Assembly: GCF_026278345.1 (NCBI RefSeq)
Contig: NZ_CP111085.1
Span: 570,001-634,000 of the forward strand
From: Tellurirhabdus rosea
GTDB taxonomy: Bacteria; Bacteroidota; Bacteroidia; Cytophagales; Spirosomataceae
DNA: 64,000 nucleotides
Reading direction: 5' to 3'
Part shown: in pieces, positions 18,087 through 27,392 of the stretch
How the letters are laid out: each line of letters opens with the position of its first letter
Position numbering within the stretch: position 1 is the stretch's first letter
Position numbers and translations under genes: made by a program
The notes under the pieces: generated by a model
What the model was told of the DNA's origin: nothing
Seen by the model: only the letters and a program-made list of their open reading frames with translations
Databases searched by the model: none

Positions 18087-18106
18087 CCCACGGATAAATC
18101 CGTGGG
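18087..18106. repeat. REP-like palindrome, CCCACGGAT/ATCCGTGGG
   Basis: This is a perfect nine-base stem with a two-base spacer in the gap between the DUF4126 gene and the deacetylase. The core is of a type seen as a dispersed REP element in Bacteroidota and related phyla. No T run follows. Confidence 0.55.
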
Positions 18107-18223
18107 CTAATTTATCGGACGGGCGGGTCGCCGCGGAGTTCTTTTTGGCTAAAATACGTATCTTGCTTCCGTAACCACTCAACGCGTGTTGTCCGGTAGT
18201 GGCCGTTAGGAACCTTTCAAAAA

Positions 18224-19132
18224 ATGACCCGTACGTTTTCCCCCCTTGCGCTTGCGCTTCTGGCGACAATGGCTGTCGCCTGCACTTCGGAATCTAAAAC
18301 CACCGAAAAAACCACTGGAGAGTCTCCCATTTCCGCCCCCGTGAAAGCGGCCGCGGCGGTCACGACGCCCCCCGGCCCGGCGGCAGACCCCACCAAAATC
18401 GACGCTTCACGGATTGCCGATGCCGCCACGATTCTGAGCCGGAAACAGGTGCCCATCCTGTGCTACCACCAGATTCGTCCGTGGCGGGCCAGCGATTCGA
18501 AGTCGGCCAAAGACTACATCATCCCGACCGATGCGTTCCAGCAGCAGCTGAAGATGCTGGCCGACAGCGGCTACCACTCCATCACGCCCGACCAGTTGTA
18601 CGCCTATCTGGCAACCGGCGCGGCCCTGCCCGAAAAGCCGATCATGTTCACTTTTGACGACGGCACGCTGGAACACTACGAAATTGCCGCCAAAGAACTC
18701 GAAAAGCACGGCTTTCGCGGTACCTTTTTCATCATGACGGTCGCCATCGGACGCCGGGGCAAACAGCCGTATGTCGACAAAGCCCAGATCAAGGAGCTGG
18801 CCGACAAGGGACATACCATCGGCTGCCACACCTGGGACCACCACAACGTGAAAAAGTACGAGGCCAAAGACTGGGTGGAACAGATCGAAGAACCCACCAA
18901 AAAACTGGAAGAAATTACCGGCAAGCCGGTGCGGCATTTCGCCTACCCGTTTGGCCTCTGGAACCACGAAGCAACAGTCGAACTGAAAAAACGCGGCTAC
19001 CTGACGGCCTATCAGCTTTCGGAGAAAAAACGGGATGAAGAAAACCCCATGCTCAGCGTCCGACGCCTCATCGCCAGCGGGTACTGGAGCCAGAAAACGC
19101 TGTATAATAATTTGAGGGGGAGTTTTAAGTAA
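18224..19132 (+). CDS. Polysaccharide deacetylase lipoprotein (NodB domain, CE4)
   Basis: This 302-residue protein has an SPII signal peptide (MTRTFSPLALALLATMAVAC, Cys20), a Thr/Ala/Pro linker, and a NodB homology domain at about 80-290. Motif 1 is TFDDG with the catalytic and metal-binding Asp pair, motif 2 is HTWDHH supplying metal-binding histidines, and motif 3 is RHFAYPFG. CE4 enzymes remove N- or O-acetyl groups from polysaccharides such as peptidoglycan or exopolysaccharide; this one would act at the cell envelope. It converges on the trehalose synthase gene with a hairpin in between. Confidence 0.9.
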   Translation: MTRTFSPLALALLATMAVACTSESKTTEKTTGESPISAPVKAAAAVTTPPGPAADPTKIDASRIADAATILSRKQVPILCYHQIRPWRASDSKSAKDYIIPTDAFQQQLKMLADSGYHSITPDQLYAYLATGAALPEKPIMFTFDDGTLEHYEIAAKELEKHGFRGTFFIMTVAIGRRGKQPYVDKAQIKELADKGHTIGCHTWDHHNVKKYEAKDWVEQIEEPTKKLEEITGKPVRHFAYPFGLWNHEATVELKKRGYLTAYQLSEKKRDEENPMLSVRRLIASGYWSQKTLYNNLRGSFK

Positions 19133-19133
19133 G

Positions 19134-19224
19134 GTTTAGGGTTCTTAGTTTATAGTTTAGGGTTTATAGTTGCTCCGCCATTCCCAAGCCTTGCGAAGCA
19201 ACTATAAACCATAAACCCTTAAAC
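19134..19224. repeat. Hairpin with GTTTATAGTTTAGGG-type arms (intergenic hairpin 2)
   Basis: Left-arm words GTTTATAG/TTTAGGG pair with CTATAAACC/ATAAACCCTT on the right; the inner core is TGCTCCGC/GCGAAGCA. It lies between convergent genes and overlaps the end of the trehalose synthase gene (stop at 19219). Confidence 0.7.
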
Positions 19225-22200
19225 GATCTTATTTACCACCATCATCGGCACCAGGGCGCGTTCGGGCTGGGTGGTTAGCTCTTTTCGCAGGTCGTCGAGC
19301 GCGTTTTCCAGCAGGTAGGTTTCCAGCATTACCCGCAGGTCCTCTTCATCCGAAGGCAGGAACAGGCTGTCAGCGACCGTTTCGTAGTAAGCTTTCAGGA
19401 AAAAGCCCGTCATGTAATGCGTCCAGAGCCGGGCCATCGGCAGAATCTCGGGAATCCGTTCAGGCGTCGTCTGCACGGTCTGCGAAAAGGCGTCGTAGGC
19501 CACGTAATAGATGGACCGGATGATGCCCACCACATCCCGCAGCGGCGACCGCCGGATACGCCGCTCGCTGTAAGGCCGGGCCGGCTCGCCACCAAAATCC
19601 CGGATAATGACGTCCTTGCCCGTCTGCAGAAGCTGCCCCAGGTGATAATTGCCGTGAATGCGAATCTTGACCGCATCCAGCTTTTTGGCATAAATCCGCT
19701 TCAACGACTCCTGGATTTCGGCCTTTCGGGTCATCAGCAGCGCCAGGTCGGACCGCATGCTGTCGGTCACAGCACTTAAATCGCGCCGCTGAAACGCCTC
19801 CCGCACCAGCGACTGCATGCCCGCGTACAGCGAGCGCTGGTAATGCAGCGAAAACTCCTCCGGCCTGAAATCCCGGTTGTCCACCGCCGCCAGGGCCAGG
19901 TGCATTTCGCCCGTCCGGCGGCCGATCAGCTGCGCGTGTTCGGCCGCCGGTCCGCCCAGCAGGTCCTGCAGATCATCCGGCAGTTCGTCGTAGCCCACGG
20001 GCCGGGTCAGGGTGCCCCGCTTTTCGTAGGCCGGCAGCGGGTCCCGGGCCAGAATCCGCTCGATGTAGTTGTTGACCCGCTCATAAAGGTAGCCGTACGA
20101 ATCGCCATGATTCTCGACGTATTCCTCCACCACACCCAACACCAGATTGTCCTTATCCAGCCGAAGCTCCACCGTTCCGACCAGCGTGGGCACCTGCTCG
20201 AAAGAACGCTCCCAGGTCAGCGCCCGCGAGATTTCGAGTTCCGGTTGCACGCCCCGTTCCACTTTACGGAACAGCTTCAGCACAAAGGCCGAATCGAGCG
20301 CCAGCGACGTGTACCCCGGTTCGGAAGTGTGAATCCGCGTTCGGACGGTCGGGTTTTCGGCCAGATACTGCGCCATCGTCTGACTGCCGGAGAAGAAAAG
20401 ACTGCCGGTCCGGGTCGTGATCCGCTGGTTATTGACGAGCTGGTCGAACAGCGTCCGCTGGAAATCCGGCACGTACAGGCCATCGACCAGCAAACCGGTC
20501 TCTTCCCCCATCTGTAGCCGCGCGATCACGGCCTGCGGGCAGTTCTCGGTCAGTTGGTCGCCCTGCGATTCGCCCACAAAAACGACCGGCAGCTGGTACA
20601 GTTCGGGCAAACCGCGCTCGTACGCCACTTCGACCAGCAGTTGAAACGCCGGACGGTCGGCCAGCGCGATGGGCACCACCTCGGCAATCGTCATGTCGTT
20701 CACCGTTTTCTGGCCGCCCATAAACCACGGCATGCGGGCCAGGTAAGCCGGGAGAATCCGGGTTTCCAGCCCGGCCCGGAGGGTGCCCTCGGTCAGGTCT
20801 TCCCAGCGCGTGGCCTGCACAACGGGAACCTGCATCTGGGTATCGGCGTCCGAATGCGCTTTTTCGAGCACAAACCACTGGTAATCGTACGGCCCCAGCG
20901 TCATGACGTAAGGCTGCCCCTGCCGGATCAGCGGAAACCGGTTTTTGCTGAACGCTTCGACGGGGATGTAGCCTTTGAATTCTTCCAGATCAATTTCCGC
21001 CGCCTGCGAGTACTTGGACAGGTTGACGACAATCAGCAGCGTTTCGTCCCGGTAGCAGCGGGTGTAGGCCAGCACTTTCGGATTTTCAGCATTCAGGAAG
21101 CGCAGATCGCCGCGGCCGAACGCCTTATAGCGTTTCCGCATCGTGATCATCCGGCGCGTAAACCACCAGAGCGAAGAGGTGTTCTGCCGCTGCACTTCCA
21201 CGTTGACCGACTCGTAATGATACTGCGGGTCCAGAATGACGGGCAGATACAGCTTCTGCGGGTTGGTGCCCGAAAACCCGGCGTTCCGGTCGGGGGACCA
21301 CTGCATGGGCGTCCGGACGCCGTCGCGGTCGCCCAGGTACACGTTGTCTCCCATGCCGATTTCGTCGCCGTAGTACAGCACCGGCGTTCCGCGCAGCGAA
21401 AAGAGCAGGCTGTTGAGCAGTTCGATCTTCCGGCGGTCGTTGTCCATCAGCGGGGCCAGCCGGTGCCGGATGCCCAGATTGATGCGGGCCTTCGGGTTGC
21501 GGGCGTACATTTTGTACATGTAATCCCGCTCCTCGTCGGTCACCATTTCCAGCGTCAGTTCGTCGTGGTTCCGCAGAAAAATGGCCCACTGGCAGGTCTC
21601 CGGAATGTCGGGCGTCTGGTCGAAAATATCCGTAATCGGGTAGCGGTCTTCCATCTGCACGGCCATGAACATCCGCGGCATGACCGGGAAATGGTAGTTC
21701 ATGTGGCACTCGTCGCCGTTGGCAAAGTACGAAGCCGAGTCTTCCGGCCACATGTTCGCTTCGGCCAGAAAAACGGTGCCGGGAAATTTCTCATCGACAT
21801 GCGCCCGCAGTTTTTTGAGATAAGCGTGCGTTTCGGGCAGGTTTTCGCCGTTGGTGCCTTCCCGTTCGTAGAGGTACGGCACGGCATCCAGCCGGAAGCC
21901 ATCGACGCCCATCGCGCACCAGTAATCGATGATCCGGAAAATCTCTTCCTGCACCAGCGGATTGTCGTAATTCAGGTCCGGCTGGTGGTAGAAAAACCGG
22001 TGCCAGTAGTATTGTTCCGCTACGGGGTCCCAGGTCCAGTTCGACGCTTCGAAGTCCTGAAAAATGATCCGGACGTCTTTCCACTGCGACGGGTTGTCGG
22101 TCCAGACGTAAAAATCCCGCTCCGGCGACCCTTTCGGCGCGCGCCGGGCCCGCTGAAACCACGGGTGCTGGTCGGACGTATGGTTGATGACCAGTTCGGT

Positions 22201-22515
22201 GATGACTTTCAGGTTCCGGTTGTGGGCCTCGCGCAGAAACTCCTGAAACTGCTCAATGGTCCCGTACGACGGGTTGATGCTGTAATAATCGGCAATATCG
22301 TAGCCGTCGTCCTTGAGCGGGGACGGGTAAAACGGCAGTACCCAGACCGCCGTTACCCCCAGTTCCTGCAAATAATCGAGCTTTTCGAGCAAGCCCTGAA
22401 AATCGCCGATTCCGTCGCCATTGCTGTCGCGGAACGCTTTAATGTGCAATTCATAAATGATGGCATCCTTGTACCAGTGCAACTGGTCGTCCAGTTCGGT
22501 GTTCGCTCTTTCCAT
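19219..22515 (-). CDS. treS: Trehalose synthase-maltokinase fusion
   Basis: This 1098-residue two-domain protein has an N-terminal GH13 trehalose synthase (about 1-540) with the nucleophile Asp210 (GFRLDAVPY), acid/base Glu252 (FLAEANMW) and stabiliser Asp318 (LRNHDEL). The domain interconverts maltose and trehalose. The C-terminal half (about 600-1098) is a maltokinase (Pep2-type) with a kinase-like fold, including IHGNYHLGQLL and IRDFGGEP as catalytic and metal loops; it makes maltose 1-phosphate from maltose and ATP. Together they feed trehalose toward maltose 1-phosphate for the GlgE alpha-glucan route. GlgE is not in the window. Length is normal for the fused form. Confidence 0.95.
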   Translation of the reverse strand: MERANTELDDQLHWYKDAIIYELHIKAFRDSNGDGIGDFQGLLEKLDYLQELGVTAVWVLPFYPSPLKDDGYDIADYYSINPSYGTIEQFQEFLREAHNRNLKVITELVINHTSDQHPWFQRARRAPKGSPERDFYVWTDNPSQWKDVRIIFQDFEASNWTWDPVAEQYYWHRFFYHQPDLNYDNPLVQEEIFRIIDYWCAMGVDGFRLDAVPYLYEREGTNGENLPETHAYLKKLRAHVDEKFPGTVFLAEANMWPEDSASYFANGDECHMNYHFPVMPRMFMAVQMEDRYPITDIFDQTPDIPETCQWAIFLRNHDELTLEMVTDEERDYMYKMYARNPKARINLGIRHRLAPLMDNDRRKIELLNSLLFSLRGTPVLYYGDEIGMGDNVYLGDRDGVRTPMQWSPDRNAGFSGTNPQKLYLPVILDPQYHYESVNVEVQRQNTSSLWWFTRRMITMRKRYKAFGRGDLRFLNAENPKVLAYTRCYRDETLLIVVNLSKYSQAAEIDLEEFKGYIPVEAFSKNRFPLIRQGQPYVMTLGPYDYQWFVLEKAHSDADTQMQVPVVQATRWEDLTEGTLRAGLETRILPAYLARMPWFMGGQKTVNDMTIAEVVPIALADRPAFQLLVEVAYERGLPELYQLPVVFVGESQGDQLTENCPQAVIARLQMGEETGLLVDGLYVPDFQRTLFDQLVNNQRITTRTGSLFFSGSQTMAQYLAENPTVRTRIHTSEPGYTSLALDSAFVLKLFRKVERGVQPELEISRALTWERSFEQVPTLVGTVELRLDKDNLVLGVVEEYVENHGDSYGYLYERVNNYIERILARDPLPAYEKRGTLTRPVGYDELPDDLQDLLGGPAAEHAQLIGRRTGEMHLALAAVDNRDFRPEEFSLHYQRSLYAGMQSLVREAFQRRDLSAVTDSMRSDLALLMTRKAEIQESLKRIYAKKLDAVKIRIHGNYHLGQLLQTGKDVIIRDFGGEPARPYSERRIRRSPLRDVVGIIRSIYYVAYDAFSQTVQTTPERIPEILPMARLWTHYMTGFFLKAYYETVADSLFLPSDEEDLRVMLETYLLENALDDLRKELTTQPERALVPMMVVNKIV

Positions 22516-22575
22516 AAGGCCGCAACTATATTTAAGCGGTAGATTTCCTATTTTTTGAGCGATTGGACGCGTATA

Positions 22576-23574
22576 TTAGGGAACGGCCAATTCAAGTTCT
22601 TCGACCTGTCGGGTGATCAGATCCCGTTCTTCGGCGGTCAGTTTCACCTCGGCGGCTCGGGCGTTCTGGGTGGCCTGTTCGGCATTTCGGGCGCCTACGA
22701 GGGCAATCGTGATCCCCGGCCGTTCGAGCGTCCAGCGCAGCACGAGCTGGCTCAGCGGCACGCCTTTTTCGTCGGCCAGCGGCCGGATTTTGTCCAGCAT
22801 CTCGTTCGTACGGCTCAGATTAGGTTCCTGAAAATACCGCCAGCCGGCGCGGTGGTCGCCTTCCGCAAACTGGTGACCCGGCCGGATTTTGCCCGTCAGC
22901 AGTCCCCGCTCCAGCGGGCTGTAGGCCAGAATGCCCAGTCCGGACTGCTGGCAATACGGCACCACTTCCGCCTCAATATCCCGGCGAACCATGCTGTAGG
23001 GCACCTGGTTGGAAGCCAGTTTGACGGTCTGGCCCGCTTCCTGCATCTGGGCGGCGTTGTAGTTGCAGACCCCGGCATAGCGGACTTTACCCTGCTCGAT
23101 GAGTCGCTCGACGGCTTCAAACGTTTCGGCGATGGGCGTGGTCACGTCCGGCCAGTGAATCTGATAAAGGTCGATGTAATCGGTTTTGAGGCGGCGGAGG
23201 CTCTCTTCGCACTCCTTCATGACGCCCTCGCGGCTGGCGAAGCGGTAGATGTCGGTCGGTTGCCCGTCGTTGTTCTTCGTGTTGAACGCCAGCGTTCCCT
23301 GCGTCGTGTCCCAGCGCATGCCGAATTTGGTCAGGATCTGCACCTGGTCGCGGGGCAGGTCGCGGATGGCCTCCCCGACGATTTCCTCGCTGGCGCCCAT
23401 GCCGTAGACCGGCGCGGTGTCGATGGAGGTAACTCCCAGTTCGTAGGAGGTCCGGATGGCGGCGATGGCGTCATTGCGTTCGGTGCCGCCCCACATCCAG
23501 CCTCCGGCGGCCCATGCGCCAAAGGTGATGACGGAAAGATTCAGGTCGGTGTCTCCGAGTTTGCGGTATTCCAT
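22576..23574 (-). CDS. Aldo/keto reductase
   Basis: This 332-residue NADPH-dependent oxidoreductase has a TIM-barrel fold. The visible AKR tetrad is Asp (SIDTAPVYG), Tyr in the same motif, Lys (LTKFGM) and His (LYQIHWPD). The start context MEYRKLGDTDLNLSVITFG is typical of the YhdN/AKR11-like group. The substrate is unknown. It lies 60 bases upstream of treS on the same strand, so co-transcription is possible but no functional link is evident. Immediately upstream are short tandem GGTTGAT words. Confidence 0.93.
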   Translation of the reverse strand: MEYRKLGDTDLNLSVITFGAWAAGGWMWGGTERNDAIAAIRTSYELGVTSIDTAPVYGMGASEEIVGEAIRDLPRDQVQILTKFGMRWDTTQGTLAFNTKNNDGQPTDIYRFASREGVMKECEESLRRLKTDYIDLYQIHWPDVTTPIAETFEAVERLIEQGKVRYAGVCNYNAAQMQEAGQTVKLASNQVPYSMVRRDIEAEVVPYCQQSGLGILAYSPLERGLLTGKIRPGHQFAEGDHRAGWRYFQEPNLSRTNEMLDKIRPLADEKGVPLSQLVLRWTLERPGITIALVGARNAEQATQNARAAEVKLTAEERDLITRQVEELELAVP

Positions 23575-23622
23575 AAATGGATGGGTTGATTGGTTGATGG
23601 ATTGATGGGTTGAATCGGTCTT
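23575..23622. repeat. Short tandem words (GATGGGTTGATTGGTTGAT type)
   Basis: Degenerate direct repeats of GGTTGATG-like words lie immediately upstream of the aldo/keto reductase start. No complementary arm is seen. It may be a half-copy of the arm-word elements found elsewhere in the window. Confidence 0.4.
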
Positions 23623-23757
23623 CGGTTTGCGGGACCGGTCTGTTGGGCGAACCGGGCTTTGGTTTTCCGGTAAAAGAAGCCACTTGCCCGGCCTGTCTAC
23701 TCCACAACAATCTTTCCCGATTCAGGTTTGAAAGATGGCTTAACGTTTCAATTTTTC

Positions 23758-25413
23758 ATGACTTCCTCCTCCGATACGCTTAAGAATACGCCTCCTGCTC
23801 CGGCTTCTCTCTGGTCGGCGTTTAGCATCCCGATGTTTCGGGCCATCTGGCTCGCCGCTTTCGTTTCCAACGTCGGGACGTGGATGCAGAACATGGCGGG
23901 CGTCTGGCTCCTGACGACCCTTTCGACTTCGCAGGTGCTGGTGGCCCTGATGCAAACCGCCACCAGCCTCCCCGTTTTTCTGCTGAGCGTTCCGGCTGGT
24001 GCGCTGGCCGACCTTTTCGACCGGCGCCGACTGCTGATGCTCACGCAGGGGTTTATGTCCGTAGTCGCCCTGGTGCTGGGTCTGGTGACTCTCCAGGGCT
24101 GGGCCAGCGCCGAATCGATTCTGGGCTTTACGTTTCTGCTGGGCATCGGTGCCGCCCTGAACGCTCCGGCCTGGCAGGCCATCACGCCCGAAGTGGTGCC
24201 GCGCCACATCCTCCCCAACGCCTTGACTCTCAACGGCATCAGTATCAACCTGTCGCGGGCCATCGGTCCGGCGCTGGGCGGCCTCATCATCGCCTGGTAC
24301 TCCCCGGCGTTTGTCTTTCTGTTGAACGGCGTCTCCTTCGTCGGCACCTTTTTCGTGATTCGGGGCTGGAAGCGGGAAGCCGTGACCAGCAACGCTCCGG
24401 TCGAGGACTTTTTTACGGCGCTGGCGGCGGGCATTCGATATGTCCGTTTTTCGCCCTCGCTTCACGCCATTCTGATCCGGGCGTTTTCCTTCACCCTCGG
24501 GGCCAGTGCCATGTGGGCGCTGCTTTCGCTGGTGGTGGCCCGGCGGCTCGGGGCCGATTCGGGCACGTACGGCCTCCTGCTGACCTGGCTCGGGGCCGGG
24601 GCGGTTACGGCGGCGCTGCTGGTCAACCGCATCAACGAACGCTGGAAGAATCCGGACCAGCGGGTCGTGACGGCCTTTGTGCTGTTTGCCGGTGTTAATG
24701 CCGCTCTGGCCCTGGCTCCGTCGGTGCTGTTGCTGTACCCGGTCATGTTTGTGGGCGGCATGGCCTGGCTGCTGGTTATGACCAGCCTCAACGTGTCGAT
24801 GCAGCTTCACCTGCCCAAATGGGTACAGGCCCGGGTGCTGAGCATTTACCTGCTTGTTTTTCAGGGCGGAATGGCGCTGGGCAGTGTGCTCTGGGGCTGG
24901 GTTTCGGCGCATTACGGTATTCCGGCGGCCCTGCTCCTTGCGGGGGGCTGGCTGCTATTGGCGACGCTGTTGGCGATTCCGTTCCGACTGCCCATTGCCG
25001 ATAAACTGGACCTGACACCCGCCCGCGACAAGCCGCATCCGCCCATCAGCGATAGCATTCCGCACGACCGCGGGCCGGTGGTCGTGATGGTCGAGTACCG
25101 GGTGGAACCGGCCGTACTGCCCGATTTTCTGCGGGCGATGGAGGAATTTCAGCGACTGCGCCGCCGCGACGGTGCCCTGCGGGGCGGTATTTTTGCCGAT
25201 CCGAAAAACCCTCTCCGGCAGGTCGAGCTTTTTACCGTCGCTTCCTGGGGCGAACACCTCCGGCAGCACCAGCGGTTTACCAAAGAAGATCTGCGCATTC
25301 AGGAAGCCGTTCTGCAATACCATTCCGGTCCCGACCGTCCGACAGTTTCCCATTTTATTGCGGAACCGGACGTGCCTGAGCAGCACCCGGCGGGGCTGAA
25401 TGCGCTGGATTGA
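23758..25413 (+). CDS. MFS exporter (MFS_3/EntS-like) with C-terminal ferredoxin-like domain
   Basis: This protein of about 551 residues has twelve predicted membrane helices at residues 20-420. The family start (LWSAFSIPMFRAIWLAAF.SNVGTWMQ) and the loop DLFDRRRLL are characteristic of the PF05977 exporter group. The C-terminal soluble part (about 440-540: VVVMVEYRVEP... LRRRDGALRGGIF... HQRFTKED) looks like the dimeric alpha-beta barrel (antibiotic monooxygenase-like) domain many members carry. Substrate unknown; relatives export siderophores or drugs. The ATG at 23758 is used; a TTG at 23728 would add ten residues. Confidence 0.9.
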   Translation: MTSSSDTLKNTPPAPASLWSAFSIPMFRAIWLAAFVSNVGTWMQNMAGVWLLTTLSTSQVLVALMQTATSLPVFLLSVPAGALADLFDRRRLLMLTQGFMSVVALVLGLVTLQGWASAESILGFTFLLGIGAALNAPAWQAITPEVVPRHILPNALTLNGISINLSRAIGPALGGLIIAWYSPAFVFLLNGVSFVGTFFVIRGWKREAVTSNAPVEDFFTALAAGIRYVRFSPSLHAILIRAFSFTLGASAMWALLSLVVARRLGADSGTYGLLLTWLGAGAVTAALLVNRINERWKNPDQRVVTAFVLFAGVNAALALAPSVLLLYPVMFVGGMAWLLVMTSLNVSMQLHLPKWVQARVLSIYLLVFQGGMALGSVLWGWVSAHYGIPAALLLAGGWLLLATLLAIPFRLPIADKLDLTPARDKPHPPISDSIPHDRGPVVVMVEYRVEPAVLPDFLRAMEEFQRLRRRDGALRGGIFADPKNPLRQVELFTVASWGEHLRQHQRFTKEDLRIQEAVLQYHSGPDRPTVSHFIAEPDVPEQHPAGLNALD

Positions 25414-25415
25414 TT

Positions 25416-25508
25416 GGTTCTCGTAGATTTCCCCAGATTTTTAGCGCAGATTCCCGCAGATTGTTTTGCAAACATCTGCGGGAATCTGCGGAAATCTGCG
25501 AGAAACCG
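25416..25508. repeat. Hairpin with CGCAGATTCCCGCAGAT arms (intergenic hairpin 3)
   Basis: A 17-base perfect stem (CGCAGATTCCCGCAGAT with ATCTGCGGGAATCTGCG) sits inside longer imperfect arms of AGATTTCC-type words. It begins three bases after the MFS stop. The word family is shared with the hairpins at 29276 and 47407. Confidence 0.7.
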
Positions 25509-25510
25509 TA

Positions 25511-25816
25511 TTGCAACGGTATTTTCCGCGAGCTAATGGCCTGCAGCACGCCAAAGTGCTCAACGCGGCCAACTATAGCAGTCCGGCAACAGCAGATCAA
25601 CCGCGCCATCGGCTACAAGCGCAAGGAGAAGGTGCCCTTCAACACGACAAAAGGCATTGATTTTCACGAGGTAGAGAATTTTACGAGCGCTCGGACGCCA
25701 TGCTCAAGTGGCTGGGTATTCAGTATCTGAACCAGAAGGAGAAGCAGGACGTACGGCTGAAGATTCCTGATTACCGGATTGCAGGTGATGAGCCGAATGG
25801 CGAACTGGAGGAATAA
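25511..25816 (+). pseudogene. Frameshifted gene remnant, possibly phage-derived
   Basis: Pieces of one protein are readable in successive frames: INRAIGYKRKEKVPFNTTKG, IDFHEVENF, then after a one-base slip in the T run at 25679-25682, YERSDAMLKWLGIQYLNQ, KEKQDVRLKIPDYRIAG and DEPNGELEE ending at a TAA (25814-25816). A further slip separates an upstream piece (LQHAKVLNAANYS). No start codon is evident. I do not recognise the family. A terminase-like P-loop fragment survives at 29241, on the other side of the island, so a decayed prophage segment is plausible. Confidence 0.5.
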
Positions 25817-25860
25817 AAATAGGTTAGGAGATTGGAGCTTGATTAGAATTTAGCCTATAA

Positions 25861-25890
25861 TTAAGTAAGCGTCTGTTAAGTAAGCGTCTG
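25861..25890. repeat. Tandem duplication of a 15-mer (TTAAGTAAGCGTCTG)
   Basis: Two exact head-to-tail copies are followed by TCTATGTGCAC. The word GTAAGCGTCTG resembles ends of IS66-type elements, but no partner end was found. A CGGTGGCT/AGCCACCG hairpin follows at 25901-25926. Confidence 0.5.
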
Positions 25891-25942
25891 TCTATGTGCA
25901 CGGTGGCTAAATAAGCCAAGCCACCGAGTGGCATGATGACCT

Positions 25943-26042
25943 AGTACTGGGGACACAATACGGGAAATTGTGGCTTATTTCTTGCTTCATTCTAACTGTG
26001 TTCAAACAGTAGTTAACATAAAATTTACTTATACAACAGATT
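25943..26042. repeat. Left 100-bp inverted repeat of the island
   Basis: It begins AGTACTGGGGACACAATACG and contains a small internal palindrome CACAAT-N7-ATTGTG. It matches the reverse complement of 29141-29240 at 97 of 100 positions in a by-eye alignment. The inner end (26010-26045) contains the leader motif found before each island gene. Confidence 0.85.
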
Positions 26043-26068
26043 TGGAGCATTGGACAACATCAAACAAC

Positions 26069-27392
26069 GGGAGTGCTTGCTGAACTGTGTCAGCCTAGGG
26101 TTCTAGTCGAAGCGATGTTGTTTGATGCGTTCTTCAAAGATAATACTAAACTGGTTGACGACTTCCTTCCAGTTGTAGGTGGTCGTTTCCCATTTGATTT
26201 GCAGGTTTTGAACCGTCAAATAGACTAATTTTTGCAGGGCAACATCCGAGCTGAAAGCTCCTTTTGTTTTGGTAACCTTGCGTAACTGACGATGGTAGCC
26301 CTCTACCGTATTGGTCGTATACATTACCTTGCGAATAGCAGGCGGATAGTCGAAAAAGGGCGAGAGTAATTCCCATTTGTCGAGCCACGGTTGAACGGCT
26401 TTGGGGTACATACCGCCCCATCGCTCCTGTACCAGTAGTAAGTTTTCCATGGCCTGCTCCCGGTCTGGAGCCTGATAGACCGTCTTAAGATCTTTAGCGA
26501 AGTCTTTGAGCAACTTATCGGGTACGAAGCGGAAAGAATTGCGTAGCTGATGGACAATACAAAGCTGGACGGTGGCGGCTGGGTAAACGTTGTTGATGGC
26601 CACATCGAAGCCCTTTAGGCCGTCCACACATGTGATCAACAGGTCCTCTACACCCCGCTGTTTGAGGTCGGTGAGCACCGAAAGCCAGAACTTGGCTGAC
26701 TCGGTTTCTGCTGTATAAATGCCCAACACCTGCTTTTTGCCTGACAGATTCAGGCCGATCACGCTGTAGAGCACCCGACTTACCACACGCCCCTCGTGGC
26801 GCACTTTGTAATAAATACCATCGAGCCAGACCAGGGTATATAGGCTCTCCAAAGGCCGGTTCTGCCACTCCCGCATAGCAGGAATGACTTTGTCAGTAAT
26901 GGCCGTTAACTCGCTGTCGGAGAGTGCGTAGCCATACATCTCCTGCAAGTGCTGGCTGATGTCGGCATAGCTGTTACCCACGCTGTAGAGTGATAATACC
27001 TTCTGCTCAAGTTGGGGTGTGAGTACTACCTGGCGCTTGGGCACAAGCTGAGGCTGGTAGCTACCCGTACGGTCGCGGGGCGTCTGTAAGTCTAGCAAAC
27101 CGGCACTGCTTTTGACGCGCTTGGTTGTCTTGCCGTTACGTCGGTTCTGTTCTACCTGCCGAGTCTGGGCGAGGTGACTATCCATTTCCCCTTCCAAAGC
27201 GGACTCTAAAAAGTGCTTCAGCAGAGGCGCAAACAAACCGTTCTCTCCCGTCAGGGGTTTACCTTCGTAAAGGCCCTTGATGGCGGCCTGTTTGAAGGCC
27301 TCAAAATCGAATTGGTCGGTCATAGTTGTGAATGTAGGCTTTTCTTTCCTTCTATTCACCCTGTGGCCTGACACAGTTCAGCGAGCAGTCTC
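26069..27392 (-). mobile_element. IS256-family insertion sequence, 1324 bp, 8-bp target duplication
   Basis: The left end GGGAGTGCTTGCTGAACTG and the right end (reverse complement GAGACTGCTCGCTGAACTG) match at 22 of the first 25 positions, both continuing into TGTCAG. The flanks are identical 8-mers CAAACAAC at 26061-26068 and 27393-27400, the target-site duplication expected for IS256. The single ORF is a complete Mutator-type transposase. The element interrupts the 5' end of the HEAT-like gene. Intact ends and duplication suggest a recent insertion. Confidence 0.88.
26103..27323 (-). CDS. IS256-family transposase
   Basis: This 406-residue DDE transposase (Transposase_mut) has a likely catalytic triad of Asp in VWLDGIYYKVR, Asp in ITCVDGLKGF and Glu in NTVEGYHRQLRKV. 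The N-terminal part has the conserved LLKHFLESALEGEMDSHL. The Met at 27323 (MTDQFDFEAFKQAA) is chosen; the frame runs to 27374 but that part lies in the terminal region of the element. Length is normal for the family and no disruption is seen, so it could be active. Confidence 0.93.
   Translation of the reverse strand: MTDQFDFEAFKQAAIKGLYEGKPLTGENGLFAPLLKHFLESALEGEMDSHLAQTRQVEQNRRNGKTTKRVKSSAGLLDLQTPRDRTGSYQPQLVPKRQVVLTPQLEQKVLSLYSVGNSYADISQHLQEMYGYALSDSELTAITDKVIPAMREWQNRPLESLYTLVWLDGIYYKVRHEGRVVSRVLYSVIGLNLSGKKQVLGIYTAETESAKFWLSVLTDLKQRGVEDLLITCVDGLKGFDVAINNVYPAATVQLCIVHQLRNSFRFVPDKLLKDFAKDLKTVYQAPDREQAMENLLLVQERWGGMYPKAVQPWLDKWELLSPFFDYPPAIRKVMYTTNTVEGYHRQLRKVTKTKGAFSSDVALQKLVYLTVQNLQIKWETTTYNWKEVVNQFSIIFEERIKQHRFD

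Noticed and set aside
20554-22542. A 662-codon open frame on the + strand
   Set aside because: It mirrors the treS gene on the other strand, lacks any recognisable motif, and arises from the codon bias of GC-rich DNA. The same applies to long antisense frames at 15549-16925, 23740-24912, 32502-34349, 40828-42255 and 44162-45628.
25861-25930. A complete IS66-type element starting at the GTAAGCGTCTG words
   Set aside because: No matching right end and no IS66 transposase genes occur in the window; only the short words are present.
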